Shown: positions 15,235-23,691, counted from the stretch's first letter. The stretch is 35,686 nucleotides of DNA from Lachnoclostridium sp. UBA3320 (GCA_002361175.1 DESG01000105.1:1-35686), one strand, 5' to 3'. Numbers and translations: made by a program. The notes: a model not told the origin generated them from the letters alone.

Positions 15235-16611
15235 TTAATCATTTTTTAAATATTTTTCGTATGTTGCAATAGTTTGTTCCATTGCTTTTGGTCCTGGAGC
15301 GCCTATTGTATTTCTCTTTTTTATACATGTCTCCATACTGATTGCATCATATATGTCTTTTTCAAAGATTGGACATATTGCCTTGTATTCATCTAAAGAC
15401 AATTCATTAAGGGACTTATTGTTGTCAATACAGTAAAGTACAAGCTGTCCGATTATCGTATGTGCATCCCTAAATGGTATGCCATGGTTTACAAGATAGT
15501 CGGCAGCATCTGTAGCATTAGTAAAACCGCCTTCTGCGCTCTTTCGCATATTGTCTTTGTTAAATGTAAGCGTGTCAAACATACCTTTAAATAAAAGTAT
15601 ACATCCTTTTGTTGTATCTATAGCATCAAAAACCAGTTCTTTATCTTCCTGCATATCTTTATTATATGCAAGAGAGAGTCCTTTCATTGTAGTAAGCAGA
15701 GACATAAGTGTGCCATAGACACGTCCAGTTTTACCTCTGATAAGTTCTGCTATATCAGGATTTTTCTTTTGTGGCATAATGCTGCTGCCAGTGGAGTATG
15801 AATCGTCTATTTCTATAAACTGGTATTCATTAGAATTCCAAATAGTTATCTCTTCGCAAAAACGGCTTAAATGCATCATTATAATAGACATTGCAGATAA
15901 AAACTCTATAAGGTAGTCTCTGTCTGAAACGGCATCTATGCTATTAAGCGCAGGTCCTTTAAAATTCAGAAACTTTGCCGTATATTCTCTGTCAAGTGGG
16001 TATGTAGTGCCTGCCAGTGCACCTGAACCAAGAGGACAGTAATTCATTCTTTCATAAATATCTGTTAGGCGTGACCTATCTCTTTTAAACATTTCAAAAT
16101 AAGCACCTATATGATGAGCGAGTGTGATAGGCTGTGCTTTTTGTAAATGTGTGAAACCAGGCATTATAGTGTCTGTATTTTCTTTTATTATTTTAAGAAG
16201 ACTTTCTAAAAGGTCTTTTAAAAGACTATTTATTTCAAATATCTCTTTGCGAGTATAGAGTTTCATATCAAGTGCCACTTGGTCATTGCGGCTTCTGCCT
16301 GTATGCAGTTTCTTACCAGCCTCGCCAATCCGCTCGGTTAGATGTGCTTCTACGAAACTGTGAATATCCTCATATGTTCCATCTATTTCAAGCTTACCTG
16401 ATTCGATATCTGCAAGTATGCTTTTAAGTCCTGTGATAATTGATTCCTTATCTGCATTTGTAATAATTTGCTGTCTCGCAAGCATTGTTACATGGGCAAT
16501 ACTGCCCTCTATATCTTCTTTATAAAATTTCTGGTCGAATGAAATAGAAGCATTAAAATTGTGTACAAGTTCGTTGGTTGCTTTTGTAAAACGTCCGCCC
16601 CAAAGTTTCAT
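15235..16611 (-). CDS. argH: argininosuccinate lyase
   Basis: The enzyme splits argininosuccinate into arginine and fumarate, the last step of arginine synthesis, as a cytosolic homotetramer. The 458-aa product has all three conserved regions of the fumarase/aspartase superfamily: TGRSRNDQ (104-111), a HLQKAQP segment (155-161), and the signature GSSIMPQKKNPD (275-286) with its catalytic serine. The N-terminal KLWGGRF is typical of ArgH. The start is ATG 16611 after GGAGG with 8-9 nt spacing; the upstream in-frame ATG at 16626 contains that ribosome site. argG is not adjacent. A hairpin separates it from the small membrane protein gene upstream. Confidence 0.97.
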   Translation of the reverse strand: MKLWGGRFTKATNELVHNFNASISFDQKFYKEDIEGSIAHVTMLARQQIITNADKESIITGLKSILADIESGKLEIDGTYEDIHSFVEAHLTERIGEAGKKLHTGRSRNDQVALDMKLYTRKEIFEINSLLKDLLESLLKIIKENTDTIMPGFTHLQKAQPITLAHHIGAYFEMFKRDRSRLTDIYERMNYCPLGSGALAGTTYPLDREYTAKFLNFKGPALNSIDAVSDRDYLIEFLSAMSIIMMHLSRFCEEITIWNSNEYQFIEIDDSYSTGSSIMPQKKNPDIAELIRGKTGRVYGTLMSLLTTMKGLSLAYNKDMQEDKELVFDAIDTTKGCILLFKGMFDTLTFNKDNMRKSAEGGFTNATDAADYLVNHGIPFRDAHTIIGQLVLYCIDNNKSLNELSLDEYKAICPIFEKDIYDAISMETCIKKRNTIGAPGPKAMEQTIATYEKYLKND

Positions 16612-16644
16612 AATCTTTTCCTCCATACAATCTTTGCTTTATAG

Positions 16645-16675
16645 AAATGCCGGAATGAATAACATTCCGGCATTT
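16645..16675 (-). terminator. hairpin between the small membrane protein gene and argH
   Basis: A perfect 13-bp stem AAATGCCGGAATG/CATTCCGGCATTT (16645-16657 and 16663-16675). On the minus strand the following U-run is short (TTTCTAT), so termination may be partial and argH may receive read-through. Confidence 0.6.
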
Positions 16676-16723
16676 AGTGAAACCAGTACGTTCACCGCTT
16701 TTTAGTAACTTGCTGGTGCAAGA

Positions 16724-16996
16724 TTAGTCCTCAGCTTCAGGTTTATTATCTGAAAATTCAATAAAATCATCATCAAAGCTGTCTGAATAATCATCTGTGT
16801 CATAATCTTCAAGATAATCAGGTGTAAAATATCTGTATACAGCGTATGCGATTCCTGCAACAGCGGCAACAGCACCAATAACTGCTAATATAATGAATAT
16901 TGTATTCTTGTTCTTTTCTTCAAGCTCTTTCTTGTGTAACAATTCGTTTAGTTTAGCAGTATTTAAAAATTCTTCAATTTTTGAGTTTACACACAT
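16724..16996 (-). CDS. small single-pass membrane protein with acidic tail
   Basis: I do not recognise this 90-aa protein. It has an N-terminal amphipathic, probably coiled segment (about residues 4-30, with NELLHKKELEEK), one membrane helix (about 33-54, IFIILAVIGAVAAVAGIAYAV) and an acidic C-terminal tail rich in Asp/Glu (from about residue 60: YLEDYDTDDYSDSFDDD). It is likely a cytoplasmic membrane protein; the orientation is uncertain. The start is ATG 16996, with GGGGG 9 nt upstream. An in-frame ATG at 17035 lacks a ribosome site and overlaps the promoter region. A hairpin follows, then argH. Similar short proteins are common hypothetical genes in Clostridia. Confidence 0.7.
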   Translation of the reverse strand: MCVNSKIEEFLNTAKLNELLHKKELEEKNKNTIFIILAVIGAVAAVAGIAYAVYRYFTPDYLEDYDTDDYSDSFDDDFIEFSDNKPEAED

Positions 16997-17042
16997 AGCA
17001 TAATACCCCCTTCTATAATTTAAAGATGTACTCATATGATAC

Positions 17043-17051
17043 AGTATACCA
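17043..17051 (-). promoter_or_regulatory. extended -10 promoter of the small membrane protein gene
   Basis: TGGTATACT on the minus strand, an extended -10 element identical to the one before glgB. No good -35 box is visible. Confidence 0.4.
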
Positions 17052-17088
17052 TATTATAAATATAATATCTATAATTATATTGGGATTT

Positions 17089-19338
17089 TTAAACTTTTTT
17101 TAATTTTGCAAATGAAGCCATCATTTTTCGCATACCCACACTGTCAAAATTAACACAAACCTCATAATCACCTGCTTTTTTATTAAGACTTGTTACTGTA
17201 CCTTCACCAAACTTAGTATGTTTTATCCTGTCGCCCTCTTTGTAATCAATAGATGTTAAAGATTTAGTAGCAAATAGCTGTTTTCCTGCGGCAGCATCCG
17301 TTCTGTTCTTTTGCATAGCTGTTTTGTCAATAAATGGAGTTTCTTTCTTGCTCTGCTTAAATGCATTCTGTATATCAAGACGGCTCTGTTTTATAAGGTA
17401 ACGAGGTATCTCGTTTAAAAAGCGTGATGGAGGGTTATACTGCTGTTCGCCATTTCTAAAACGACAGATTGCACAACTTAATGACAACTTCTTCATCGCT
17501 CTTGTAATGCCCACATAGCAAAGCCTGCGTTCTTCCTCCATCTCTTCAATTTCAGCACTGGTTACTGCTTTATAGCCTGGAAAAATGCCATCTTCCATAC
17601 CAACAATATATACATATGGAAATTCAAGACCTTTTGCACTGTGCAATGTCATAAGCAGTACAAGGTCGTTGTTTTCGTCTACATTGTCAATATCTGCAAC
17701 AAGTGCTACTTCCTCAAGAAAACCTGAAAGCGTTGGGTTATCTGTACTTTTTTCATATGCAGCAACTTTGTTTAAAAGCTCTTCTATATTTTCAATACGC
17801 CCTAAAGACTCTTCTGTATCTTCCTCTTCAAGTAATTTAACATACTGTGTCTCTTCAATAACCTCACGCATAAACTCTGTAAGGCTTATGTTAGGGTCAG
17901 CAATATGTCGTTTAAAAGATTCTATAAGGCTTACAAATGACTGGAGTTTGGCGGCACTTCTTTTTACGCCGTCAATATATTCATAATTTTGTAAAGCTTC
18001 ATAAAAACTGTACCCACATTCTGCGGCATACATAGATATACGGTCAATAGTTGCAAGCCCTATACCTCTTTTTGGTACATTAATTATACGTTTTACAGAA
18101 ATATCATCCATTCCATTTTCTATTGTACGCAAGTAAGCAAGCATATCTTTTATTTCCTTGCGCTGGTAGAAATTAATTGCACCTACAATTTTGTAAGGAA
18201 TATTGCTTGTGACAAGCTTTTCCTCAAAAATACGAGACTGTGCATTAGTACGATATAAAATAGCAAAATCCTTGTATAAGGCCTGTCCAGAAGAAACAGC
18301 ATAGCTAATTGCGTCAGCTATTTCTGATGCCTCTTCGTATTCATTGGCAAATCGGTTAAAGTAAATTAAATCTCCTTTTTCTTTCTGCGTCCAGAGTGAT
18401 TTGTCTTTTCTTACAGTATTATTGTGTATAACAGCATTAGCAGCATTAAGGATATTTTTTGTAGAGCGGTAATTCTCTTCAAGTTTTATTACTCGTGTTT
18501 CTGGATATGCCTGTTCAAAATTTAATATATTGTAAATATTTGCTCCACGGAATTTATAAATTGACTGGTCGTCATCACCAACTACACATAAATTGTGCAA
18601 AATTAAACCATCTTCATCTTTTGTATTTGCTAAAAGGTGTATAAGCTTAAACTGTGCCGTGTTGGTGTCTTGATACTCATCAACCATTATGTATTTAAAG
18701 CGATTTTGGTAATATGAAAGTATGTCAGGGTTATTCTTAAAAAGCTCTACAGTTTTTGTTATTAAATCATCAAAATCAAGAGCATTAGCATCTTTAAGTC
18801 TTTTTTGATACTCGGTGTATACATGTGAATACAGCTCTTTGTTATAATCTCCCATTGCTTTAAGCGCATATTGTTCTGGTGTAATAAGCTCGTCTTTTGC
18901 CGATGAAATTACGCTTAAAAATGCACGTTCCTTGTATTTTTTCGGGTCAAGGTTGAGATATTTAATAACTTCACGCATAAGGGTCTTCTGATCATCACTG
19001 TCATATATTGTAAAGCTTCTGGTATAGCCTATAGCTTCAATGTATCTGCGGAGTATACGCACACACATTGAATGAAAAGTGCTGACCCATACATCCTGTG
19101 GATTTTTACCAGACACTATCTTATCAACACGCTCACGCATCTCACCAGCCGCCTTATTAGTAAATGTAAGTGCAAGTATATTCCATGGATTTACACGATA
19201 TTCACTTATAAGGTAAGCAATTCTGTGTGTAAGAACCCTTGTCTTTCCTGAACCAGCGCCCGCTAGAATAAGGAGTGGTCCTTTAAAATGTTTAACTGCT
19301 TCTTCCTGTTCGGGGTTTAGCCCTTCTAAAATCTTCAT
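17089..19338 (-). CDS. pcrA: ATP-dependent DNA helicase PcrA (UvrD/Rep family)
   Basis: This 749-aa superfamily 1A 3'-5' helicase acts in repair, replication restart and removal of RecA filaments. It has the Q-motif LNPEQEEAV, Walker A AGAGSGKT (26-33), TFTNKAA motif Ia, the Walker B/motif II DEYQDTN (220-226), GDDDQSIYKFRGA motif III and LMTLHSAKGLEF near the end of domain 2A, followed by YVGITRAMKKL. The C-terminal Tudor-like domain that contacts RNA polymerase is present (GDRIKHTKFGEGTV). Length fits PcrA rather than RecB or AddA. The ribosome site is GGAAGAG with long spacing. It lies downstream of the RNA gene at 19398-19633 and may receive read-through from it. LigA, its usual partner gene, is absent. 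Confidence 0.96.
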   Translation of the reverse strand: MKILEGLNPEQEEAVKHFKGPLLILAGAGSGKTRVLTHRIAYLISEYRVNPWNILALTFTNKAAGEMRERVDKIVSGKNPQDVWVSTFHSMCVRILRRYIEAIGYTRSFTIYDSDDQKTLMREVIKYLNLDPKKYKERAFLSVISSAKDELITPEQYALKAMGDYNKELYSHVYTEYQKRLKDANALDFDDLITKTVELFKNNPDILSYYQNRFKYIMVDEYQDTNTAQFKLIHLLANTKDEDGLILHNLCVVGDDDQSIYKFRGANIYNILNFEQAYPETRVIKLEENYRSTKNILNAANAVIHNNTVRKDKSLWTQKEKGDLIYFNRFANEYEEASEIADAISYAVSSGQALYKDFAILYRTNAQSRIFEEKLVTSNIPYKIVGAINFYQRKEIKDMLAYLRTIENGMDDISVKRIINVPKRGIGLATIDRISMYAAECGYSFYEALQNYEYIDGVKRSAAKLQSFVSLIESFKRHIADPNISLTEFMREVIEETQYVKLLEEEDTEESLGRIENIEELLNKVAAYEKSTDNPTLSGFLEEVALVADIDNVDENNDLVLLMTLHSAKGLEFPYVYIVGMEDGIFPGYKAVTSAEIEEMEEERRLCYVGITRAMKKLSLSCAICRFRNGEQQYNPPSRFLNEIPRYLIKQSRLDIQNAFKQSKKETPFIDKTAMQKNRTDAAAGKQLFATKSLTSIDYKEGDRIKHTKFGEGTVTSLNKKAGDYEVCVNFDSVGMRKMMASFAKLKKV

Positions 19339-19397
19339 AATAAATCTTTACTCTTCCTTTCAAAATATGAAAATCTTTACTTATATATTGGACATAT

Positions 19398-19427
19398 ATA
19401 AAAATTGAGGATGCCAAAACATCCTCA
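19398..19427 (-). terminator. terminator of the structured RNA
   Basis: On the minus strand TGAGGATG/CATCCTCA (8 bp, 6-nt loop) is followed by AATTTTTA. Confidence 0.75.
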
Positions 19428-19633
19428 TTTCCTAAACTACTACTTGAAAAACTAAATAAAGTAGTTTATAATCAGCATAGAAAGCATCAAAGGATATTCC
19501 CATGTCCAATGGTTGCAATGGAAACTTAATGATGTTACTTTAAGTTATTAGGCTGTCTCCTATTCGCCGTAAGAGATAGCCTATTTCCAGAAGGGCAACC
19601 ACCAGACTATCCTCACGTTATTCTAATCTGACT
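19398..19633 (-). ncRNA. independent structured small RNA (6S-like rod?), family unassigned
   Basis: No protein is encoded between tyrA and pcrA. An RNA of about 236 nt is predicted from a promoter (19668-19640) to a terminator (19427-19398). The first six nucleotides AGTCAG (19633-19628) pair with CTGATT (19475-19470). TAGAA (19625-19621) pairs with TTCTA (19482-19478), and AGGATA (19613-19608) with TATCCT (19496-19491). A 13-bp helix joins 19607-19595 with 19516-19504. Inside lie hairpin 19583-19549 (TAGGCT/AGCCTA plus TCTC/GAGA) and hairpin 19546-19523 (AACTTAA/TTAAGTT). A rod of 164 nt with the 5' end in the closing stem resembles 6S RNA, but I cannot confirm the family. It lacks SRP, RNase P or tmRNA signatures. 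A further hairpin (ACTACTT/AAGTAGT) precedes the terminator. Confidence 0.65.
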
Positions 19634-19639
19634 GTAGAT

Positions 19640-19668
19640 ATTTTACCATATATTACAAAATAAAACAA
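19640..19668 (-). promoter_or_regulatory. promoter of the structured RNA
   Basis: On the minus strand: TTGTTT (19668-19663), exactly 17 nt, TAAAAT (19645-19640). The predicted start at about 19633 coincides with the first paired base of the RNA. Confidence 0.65.
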
Positions 19669-19693
19669 ATATTTTATGTCTGTAATAATTAAT

Positions 19694-20593
19694 CTATAAA
19701 TTATCTCTATATTCTTTAGCAGTTTCAAAAAACTTTATAATTTTTTCACTATCATTTGAGGCAATAGCATTTTTGATGTCTTCAAGGCTTTTTATATATT
19801 CACCCAGAAAATTTGTTATACACCCAGAATTTGTAAGGCATATATTTTGCCACATCTCAGGTGAAGATGAAGAAATTCTTGTAATATCTTTAAAGCCACC
19901 AGCCGCCAGCCTGCCATATATGCCATCTTTATCATGCAGTGCCACAAGGTTTACAAGGGAAGATGCTATAACATGTGGACAGTGGCTTATTGCTGCCGTT
20001 ATAAGGTCATGCGTTATATAATCCATAATTTCACAGTATGAGCCTGATGCTTTGACAAAGCCAGCCATCCAGTCTGTAAATTCTTTCGGTGTATCAACTG
20101 TAGGAGTCAATATATAATACGCCCCTTCAAGTAATGAAGCATCTGAATTGTTATATCCTGTTTTTTCAGAACCCGTCATTGGATGACCACCTATAAAATT
20201 ATAAGAAAGTCCAAGCTCTAAGGCAGCTTTATAAATATTGCCTTTGACACTGCCAACATCTGTAATTATGCAGTCTTTTTTTATGTATGGCGCAAGCTGT
20301 TTAAGATATGAAACATTGGTCATAACAGGCGCACATAAAAATATAACATCACATTTGGAAAAGTCTTTAAGTGATGTACTAATCTCTGAAAGCACACCAT
20401 CTTTCTTAGCTATTTCAAGTTTTGGGTGCGGCTTTGTAACATAGTAATTGTATGCAGTAATATATGAAGATGGGTATAAATTGCGTAGAGAATGCGCAAT
20501 AGAGCCTCCTATAAGACCAAAACCGGTAAATCCAAAATTTAAAGTTTCCTTATCTATTAGTGGTTTATGTAGTGTTTTATTTTGTGTGTTCAT
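19694..20593 (-). CDS. tyrA: prephenate dehydrogenase
   Basis: The enzyme oxidises prephenate to 4-hydroxyphenylpyruvate with NAD(P)+ in tyrosine synthesis. The 299-aa cytosolic protein has an N-terminal Rossmann fold (GFGLIGGS, about 24-31), DVGSVKG (about 112-118), the substrate-site motif GGHPMTGSEK (135-144) and a helical dimerisation domain with AAGGFKDITRI. It lacks the C-terminal ACT domain seen in the longer Bacillus-type enzyme, so tyrosine feedback may act differently. ATG 20593 follows GAAGGGCGG. A strong promoter lies 46-75 nt upstream. No other shikimate genes are adjacent. The next unit downstream is the RNA gene, and no separate tyrA terminator was seen. Confidence 0.93.
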   Translation of the reverse strand: MNTQNKTLHKPLIDKETLNFGFTGFGLIGGSIAHSLRNLYPSSYITAYNYYVTKPHPKLEIAKKDGVLSEISTSLKDFSKCDVIFLCAPVMTNVSYLKQLAPYIKKDCIITDVGSVKGNIYKAALELGLSYNFIGGHPMTGSEKTGYNNSDASLLEGAYYILTPTVDTPKEFTDWMAGFVKASGSYCEIMDYITHDLITAAISHCPHVIASSLVNLVALHDKDGIYGRLAAGGFKDITRISSSSPEMWQNICLTNSGCITNFLGEYIKSLEDIKNAIASNDSEKIIKFFETAKEYRDNL

Positions 20594-20638
20594 AACATGC
20601 CGCCCTTCATATATCTAAAATTAAAAACTTTCTTGTAT

Positions 20639-20668
20639 ATTTTAATCTAGTGGCATAACAGTTGTCAA
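20639..20668 (-). promoter_or_regulatory. tyrA promoter
   Basis: On the minus strand a consensus TTGACA (20668-20663), 18 nt and TAAAAT (20644-20639). Confidence 0.7.
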
Positions 20669-20682
20669 GTCTGTCATTATGG

Positions 20683-21039
20683 ATGATGAGGAGAAACAAT
20701 TGTGTAACATTTCTGGATTGGGACAGAGAAACATATCCATATTTACTGCTTTGGGATGAGACATCAGATGAAGCAAGATTTACAGATGAACTTAATAAAA
20801 ATATGCAAAAAGAAGATTTTATGAAAGTACATTTTACTAGTATGCTCAAGTATATGGCAGACCAAGATAAATTTCTTGCCATGATGGGTGAGCAGCCACA
20901 GAATTATCTTAATGTGGCTGCTTATGTAGAAAAAAATGGTTTGGTTGTCTATGGATTTGCATGTATAGCTGACAAAGAGTCAATTTTAAAACTCCAGCAG
21001 GAGAATGCAGTATATGAGATTTATACACAGAAACTATAA
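20683..21039 (+). CDS. small hypothetical protein
   Basis: The 118-aa frame has normal amino-acid composition and no membrane segment or motif that I recognise. Readable features are FLDWDRETYPYLLLWDE near the start and NYLNVAAYVEKNGLVVYGF in the C-terminal half. The start is uncertain: ATG-ATG at 20683/20686 has no ribosome site, a GAGGAGA just after them has no good start codon behind it, and a TTG at 20662 lies inside the tyrA -35 box. Its stop overlaps the stop of the convergent haemerythrin gene by 6 nt, with no terminator between. It may be a shortened relic of a longer gene. Confidence 0.45.
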   Translation: MMRRNNCVTFLDWDRETYPYLLLWDETSDEARFTDELNKNMQKEDFMKVHFTSMLKYMADQDKFLAMMGEQPQNYLNVAAYVEKNGLVVYGFACIADKESILKLQQENAVYEIYTQKL

Positions 21040-21888
21040 TACGTATTTTGCAATTTTTGTATCGTGTTTCATAATGTGATTTCCAAGCCAAGCATAGAGA
21101 AAATCCAGAAGATTTTCCAAAAATTCTTTTGGATTTTCTACTTTTTCTCCCATATCTCTGTCAGACATACGTTCAATAAAAGAAGCATGGGCATTTCTCT
21201 GAAAATCAAGCTCTGGAAAATTATGTGCTTCCATAATTTCTTCTTCATGACTAAAATGAGTCTGTGTATATTGCTCCAGCCTATCTAACAGCGCAAGTAC
21301 TTCGTCATATTTGTCATCAGTGTAATTTTCTTCTACCAGTTTATAAACATCATTGATAATTGCAAAGAGTGTTTCATGTTCCTTGTCAATCTGCTCTATG
21401 CCAGTATGGTATTTAGGAAGAAATTCACAGTAGACAACCTCGTCTGTATTATTTTCTTCATTATGACGGACTACTGGAGTCTTTGACAGAGGAACTACTT
21501 TTCCAATCAATGTATCACTGTTTAAAATATGTCCATAGAGCCATTTAATCATATAAACCAGTAAATCTTTAGTGATTGGACGTTTTTCCTCATCATCCAG
21601 TCCAATTAAATCAATGGACAGCATCTTATCCATAAAGAACTGATGGGCAAAACGCTGTCTTTGCAGCTCGGGGTCATTGTGTCTCTCCATCCATGCTTCT
21701 TCATGGGCAAAATGATTTTTACCATATTCAATAAAATACTGGATATAGTCTTCAATCTCCATTTTATTTACATTATCTTTAACATTGGTTAGTGTATCAA
21801 ATAAATGATTAATGATTTCAAACAACTGTTTATGTTCCTCGTCAATTATATCAATTCCTGTCATACAGTCCTGTGTGAATTTAAACAT
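21034..21888 (-). CDS. tandem two-domain bacteriohaemerythrin
   Basis: The 284-aa cytosolic protein has two haemerythrin four-helix domains (about 1-132 and 155-284), which bind O2 at a non-haem di-iron site. Domain 1 ligands are His19, His59, Glu63, His82, His120 and Asp125. Domain 2 ligands are His171, His211, Glu215, His234, His271 and Asp276. In both domains the position of the first His in the usual HxxxH pair is Gln (Gln78, Gln230). The likely role in an anaerobe is O2 binding, sensing or delivery. The start follows AAGGAGG. A strong promoter with a 21-bp direct repeat lies upstream. It is divergent from a sigma-factor gene and its 3' end overlaps the convergent small gene. Confidence 0.9.
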   Translation of the reverse strand: MFKFTQDCMTGIDIIDEEHKQLFEIINHLFDTLTNVKDNVNKMEIEDYIQYFIEYGKNHFAHEEAWMERHNDPELQRQRFAHQFFMDKMLSIDLIGLDDEEKRPITKDLLVYMIKWLYGHILNSDTLIGKVVPLSKTPVVRHNEENNTDEVVYCEFLPKYHTGIEQIDKEHETLFAIINDVYKLVEENYTDDKYDEVLALLDRLEQYTQTHFSHEEEIMEAHNFPELDFQRNAHASFIERMSDRDMGEKVENPKEFLENLLDFLYAWLGNHIMKHDTKIAKYVL

Positions 21889-21914
21889 AATAAAATCCTC
21901 CTTAACATCAAAAT

Positions 21915-21956
21915 TTTGGTTAGTCCCATTATAACTTTGCCTAGTTCCATTTTCAA
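21915..21956 (-). promoter_or_regulatory. haemerythrin promoter with 21-bp-spaced direct repeats
   Basis: On the minus strand: TTGAAA (21956-21951), 17 nt, TATAAT (21933-21928). Two 14-nt repeats matching at 11 positions, TGGAACTAGGCAAA (21949-21936) and TGGGACTAACCAAA (21928-21915), start 21 bp apart and flank the -10 box. They could bind a regulator. Confidence 0.6.
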
Positions 21957-22090
21957 GCTTTGATTAGTGTTTTAATAATTCCAAATTTTATTTTTTTAGA
22001 TGTAATAATTTGTTCTTATGGATTGTTAATATAGTGAAAGGCTTTTAAATTTATTATTTGCAGTTAATGAGAGGAGGGAGAGATGGAAAG

Positions 22091-22555
22091 ATGGATTATG
22101 AACGGCTTGTAGAGGAAAATATTGATTTTGTATATCGAGCGGCATTGTGCTATTGCAAAAATCCTAGTGATGCAGAGGATATTGTACAAAATACATTTTT
22201 AAAACTTCTGCAGTCAAAACAGAAATTTCAAGATGCAGAACATATACGAAAATGGCTGGTTCGGGTTGCTATAAACGAATGTAAAAATATGTGGAAATCT
22301 TATTGGAACAGAAATGTAGTTTCATTGGATGCACTGGAATATGAAGGGAAAACAAAACAGACAGTAGAACAGAGGGAATTGTTACAGGCGGTTATGGGAC
22401 TTTCACCGAAATACCGTATTGTAGTTCATCTGTATTATTATGAAGGATACCATGTCAGGGAGATTGCGGACATGCTCCATCTTTCCGAATCTAATGTGCA
22501 AATACGTCTTATGCGGGCAAGAAAGAAATTAAAAGAATATTTAAAGGAGGAATAA
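22091..22555 (+). CDS. ECF-type RNA polymerase sigma factor
   Basis: The 154-aa sigma-70 family protein is of the short extracytoplasmic-function type. Region 2 (about residues 8-70) contains FVYRAALCYCKNPSDAEDIV followed by NTFLKLL and RKWLVRVAINECKN. Region 4 (about 95-148) contains LSPKYRIVVHLYYYEGY and an HTH with VREIADMLHLSESNVQIRL. No region 1 or 3 is present. ATG 22091 is preferred because AGGAGGGAG lies about 9 nt before it. The neighbour 3 nt downstream is a membrane protein with a cytosolic N-terminus that probably acts as its anti-sigma factor. The promoter it recognises could not be identified. Confidence 0.92.
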   Translation: MDYERLVEENIDFVYRAALCYCKNPSDAEDIVQNTFLKLLQSKQKFQDAEHIRKWLVRVAINECKNMWKSYWNRNVVSLDALEYEGKTKQTVEQRELLQAVMGLSPKYRIVVHLYYYEGYHVREIADMLHLSESNVQIRLMRARKKLKEYLKEE

Positions 22556-22558
22556 CTT

Positions 22559-23674
22559 ATGAGAGATATGAATCAAAATATTTATAAAGATGCTATGAAT
22601 ACTATGTGTGCTCCTAAAGAACTAGTTAACAAAGTAAAAAAACTGGATTCTGGGGTAGCGCAGGAAAAAAGGAAAAATAACAGGCAGTGTTATAGAAAAA
22701 TAGCAGTGGCAGCAGCAGTGGTATTTTTTATGGCTCTTGTTATCCCAAATACATCTGTTGCCAGCTATGTCAAGGAAATATTTTCAGGTTTCTGGGGCAG
22801 CCAGAATGAAGTGGATTCTTTTGTAAAGAATGGCGGCTATGTAGATAATGACAAACATATTAAGGTATCTGTAGAAGAAGTACTGTCAGATGGGGTTTGT
22901 GTCCAAGCGGTTGTAAAATATACAGCAAAAGATGAAAAAGGTATAAAGTGGCTGAAAGATTATAAACCAAAAAGCAATGCTGAAACAGGCAGCTCTTTTA
23001 AAGGTGAATTATGTATTGAACCAGACTTTTATCATGGAAATGGAGTAAGTGGTGCATACAGCTATGAAGAGCTGGAAGAATACAAAAGTGATGAAGAACG
23101 GTACTTTGCTGTGCAATATCTAGCAAATGAGCCTATGAAAAAGTGTATATTACATTATGCATTGGTCTCTGGCCCAAAAGAGATGGAACTTGATATTAAC
23201 TGCAATGTACCTGTTTATAGATACAATTTGAAAGCTGAAGGTGAAGAAAAAATAAGCCGTTTTTACGAGCCGTTAAAAATCCGTATCTCTAGATTATCTA
23301 TTATTGCATTTGGAAAAGATACTGGTATATTTGCAGAATATTCAGATGAGTTTACGTCAGCATTTAGTAAAGAGTATATGGAAGAGGATGATAAAGAAAA
23401 CTTTCGTTCTGTAAAAATAGTAAAAAAAGATGGGAGCAAAACGGAGCTTGATTTTATAGGAGCTTATCTTGGAGGTATCGGGAAAAAAGCAATGGAAGAA
23501 AATAAAGGATGTGATTGTTTAGTTTTTTCCCAAAATTTATGCCATCTGGATTATAACTTGAATGAAAATGGTAAATTAGAGATAAATCCTTCTATTACAA
23601 ACATTCAGCCAGAAGAAATAACTGGCATTGAACTGGAAAATGAAAGGAAAAAAGTGATTTACTGGTTTGAATAA
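22559..23674 (+). CDS. membrane anti-sigma-like protein (DUF4179-type)
   Basis: The 371-aa protein has a short basic cytosolic N-terminus (residues 1-47), one membrane helix (about 48-66, IAVAAAVVFFMALVIP) and a large extracellular domain. This is the layout of DUF4179 proteins coded next to ECF sigma factors. The segment after the helix, SVASYVKEIFSGFWG, is typical. The N-terminus would bind the sigma factor and the outer domain would sense a signal; this is inference from context. ATG 22559 follows AAAGGAGG, and the gene begins 3 nt after the sigma stop, so translation is coupled. No classical zinc-binding anti-sigma motif is seen. No plus-strand terminator was found. Confidence 0.8.
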   Translation: MRDMNQNIYKDAMNTMCAPKELVNKVKKLDSGVAQEKRKNNRQCYRKIAVAAAVVFFMALVIPNTSVASYVKEIFSGFWGSQNEVDSFVKNGGYVDNDKHIKVSVEEVLSDGVCVQAVVKYTAKDEKGIKWLKDYKPKSNAETGSSFKGELCIEPDFYHGNGVSGAYSYEELEEYKSDEERYFAVQYLANEPMKKCILHYALVSGPKEMELDINCNVPVYRYNLKAEGEEKISRFYEPLKIRISRLSIIAFGKDTGIFAEYSDEFTSAFSKEYMEEDDKENFRSVKIVKKDGSKTELDFIGAYLGGIGKKAMEENKGCDCLVFSQNLCHLDYNLNENGKLEINPSITNIQPEEITGIELENERKKVIYWFE

Positions 23675-23691
23675 TCCTGCAAACACGAAGA

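Noticed and set aside
17585..17986. 133-codon plus-strand frame inside pcrA
   Set aside because: It overlaps conserved helicase motifs on the other strand; serine-rich shadow without a start signal.
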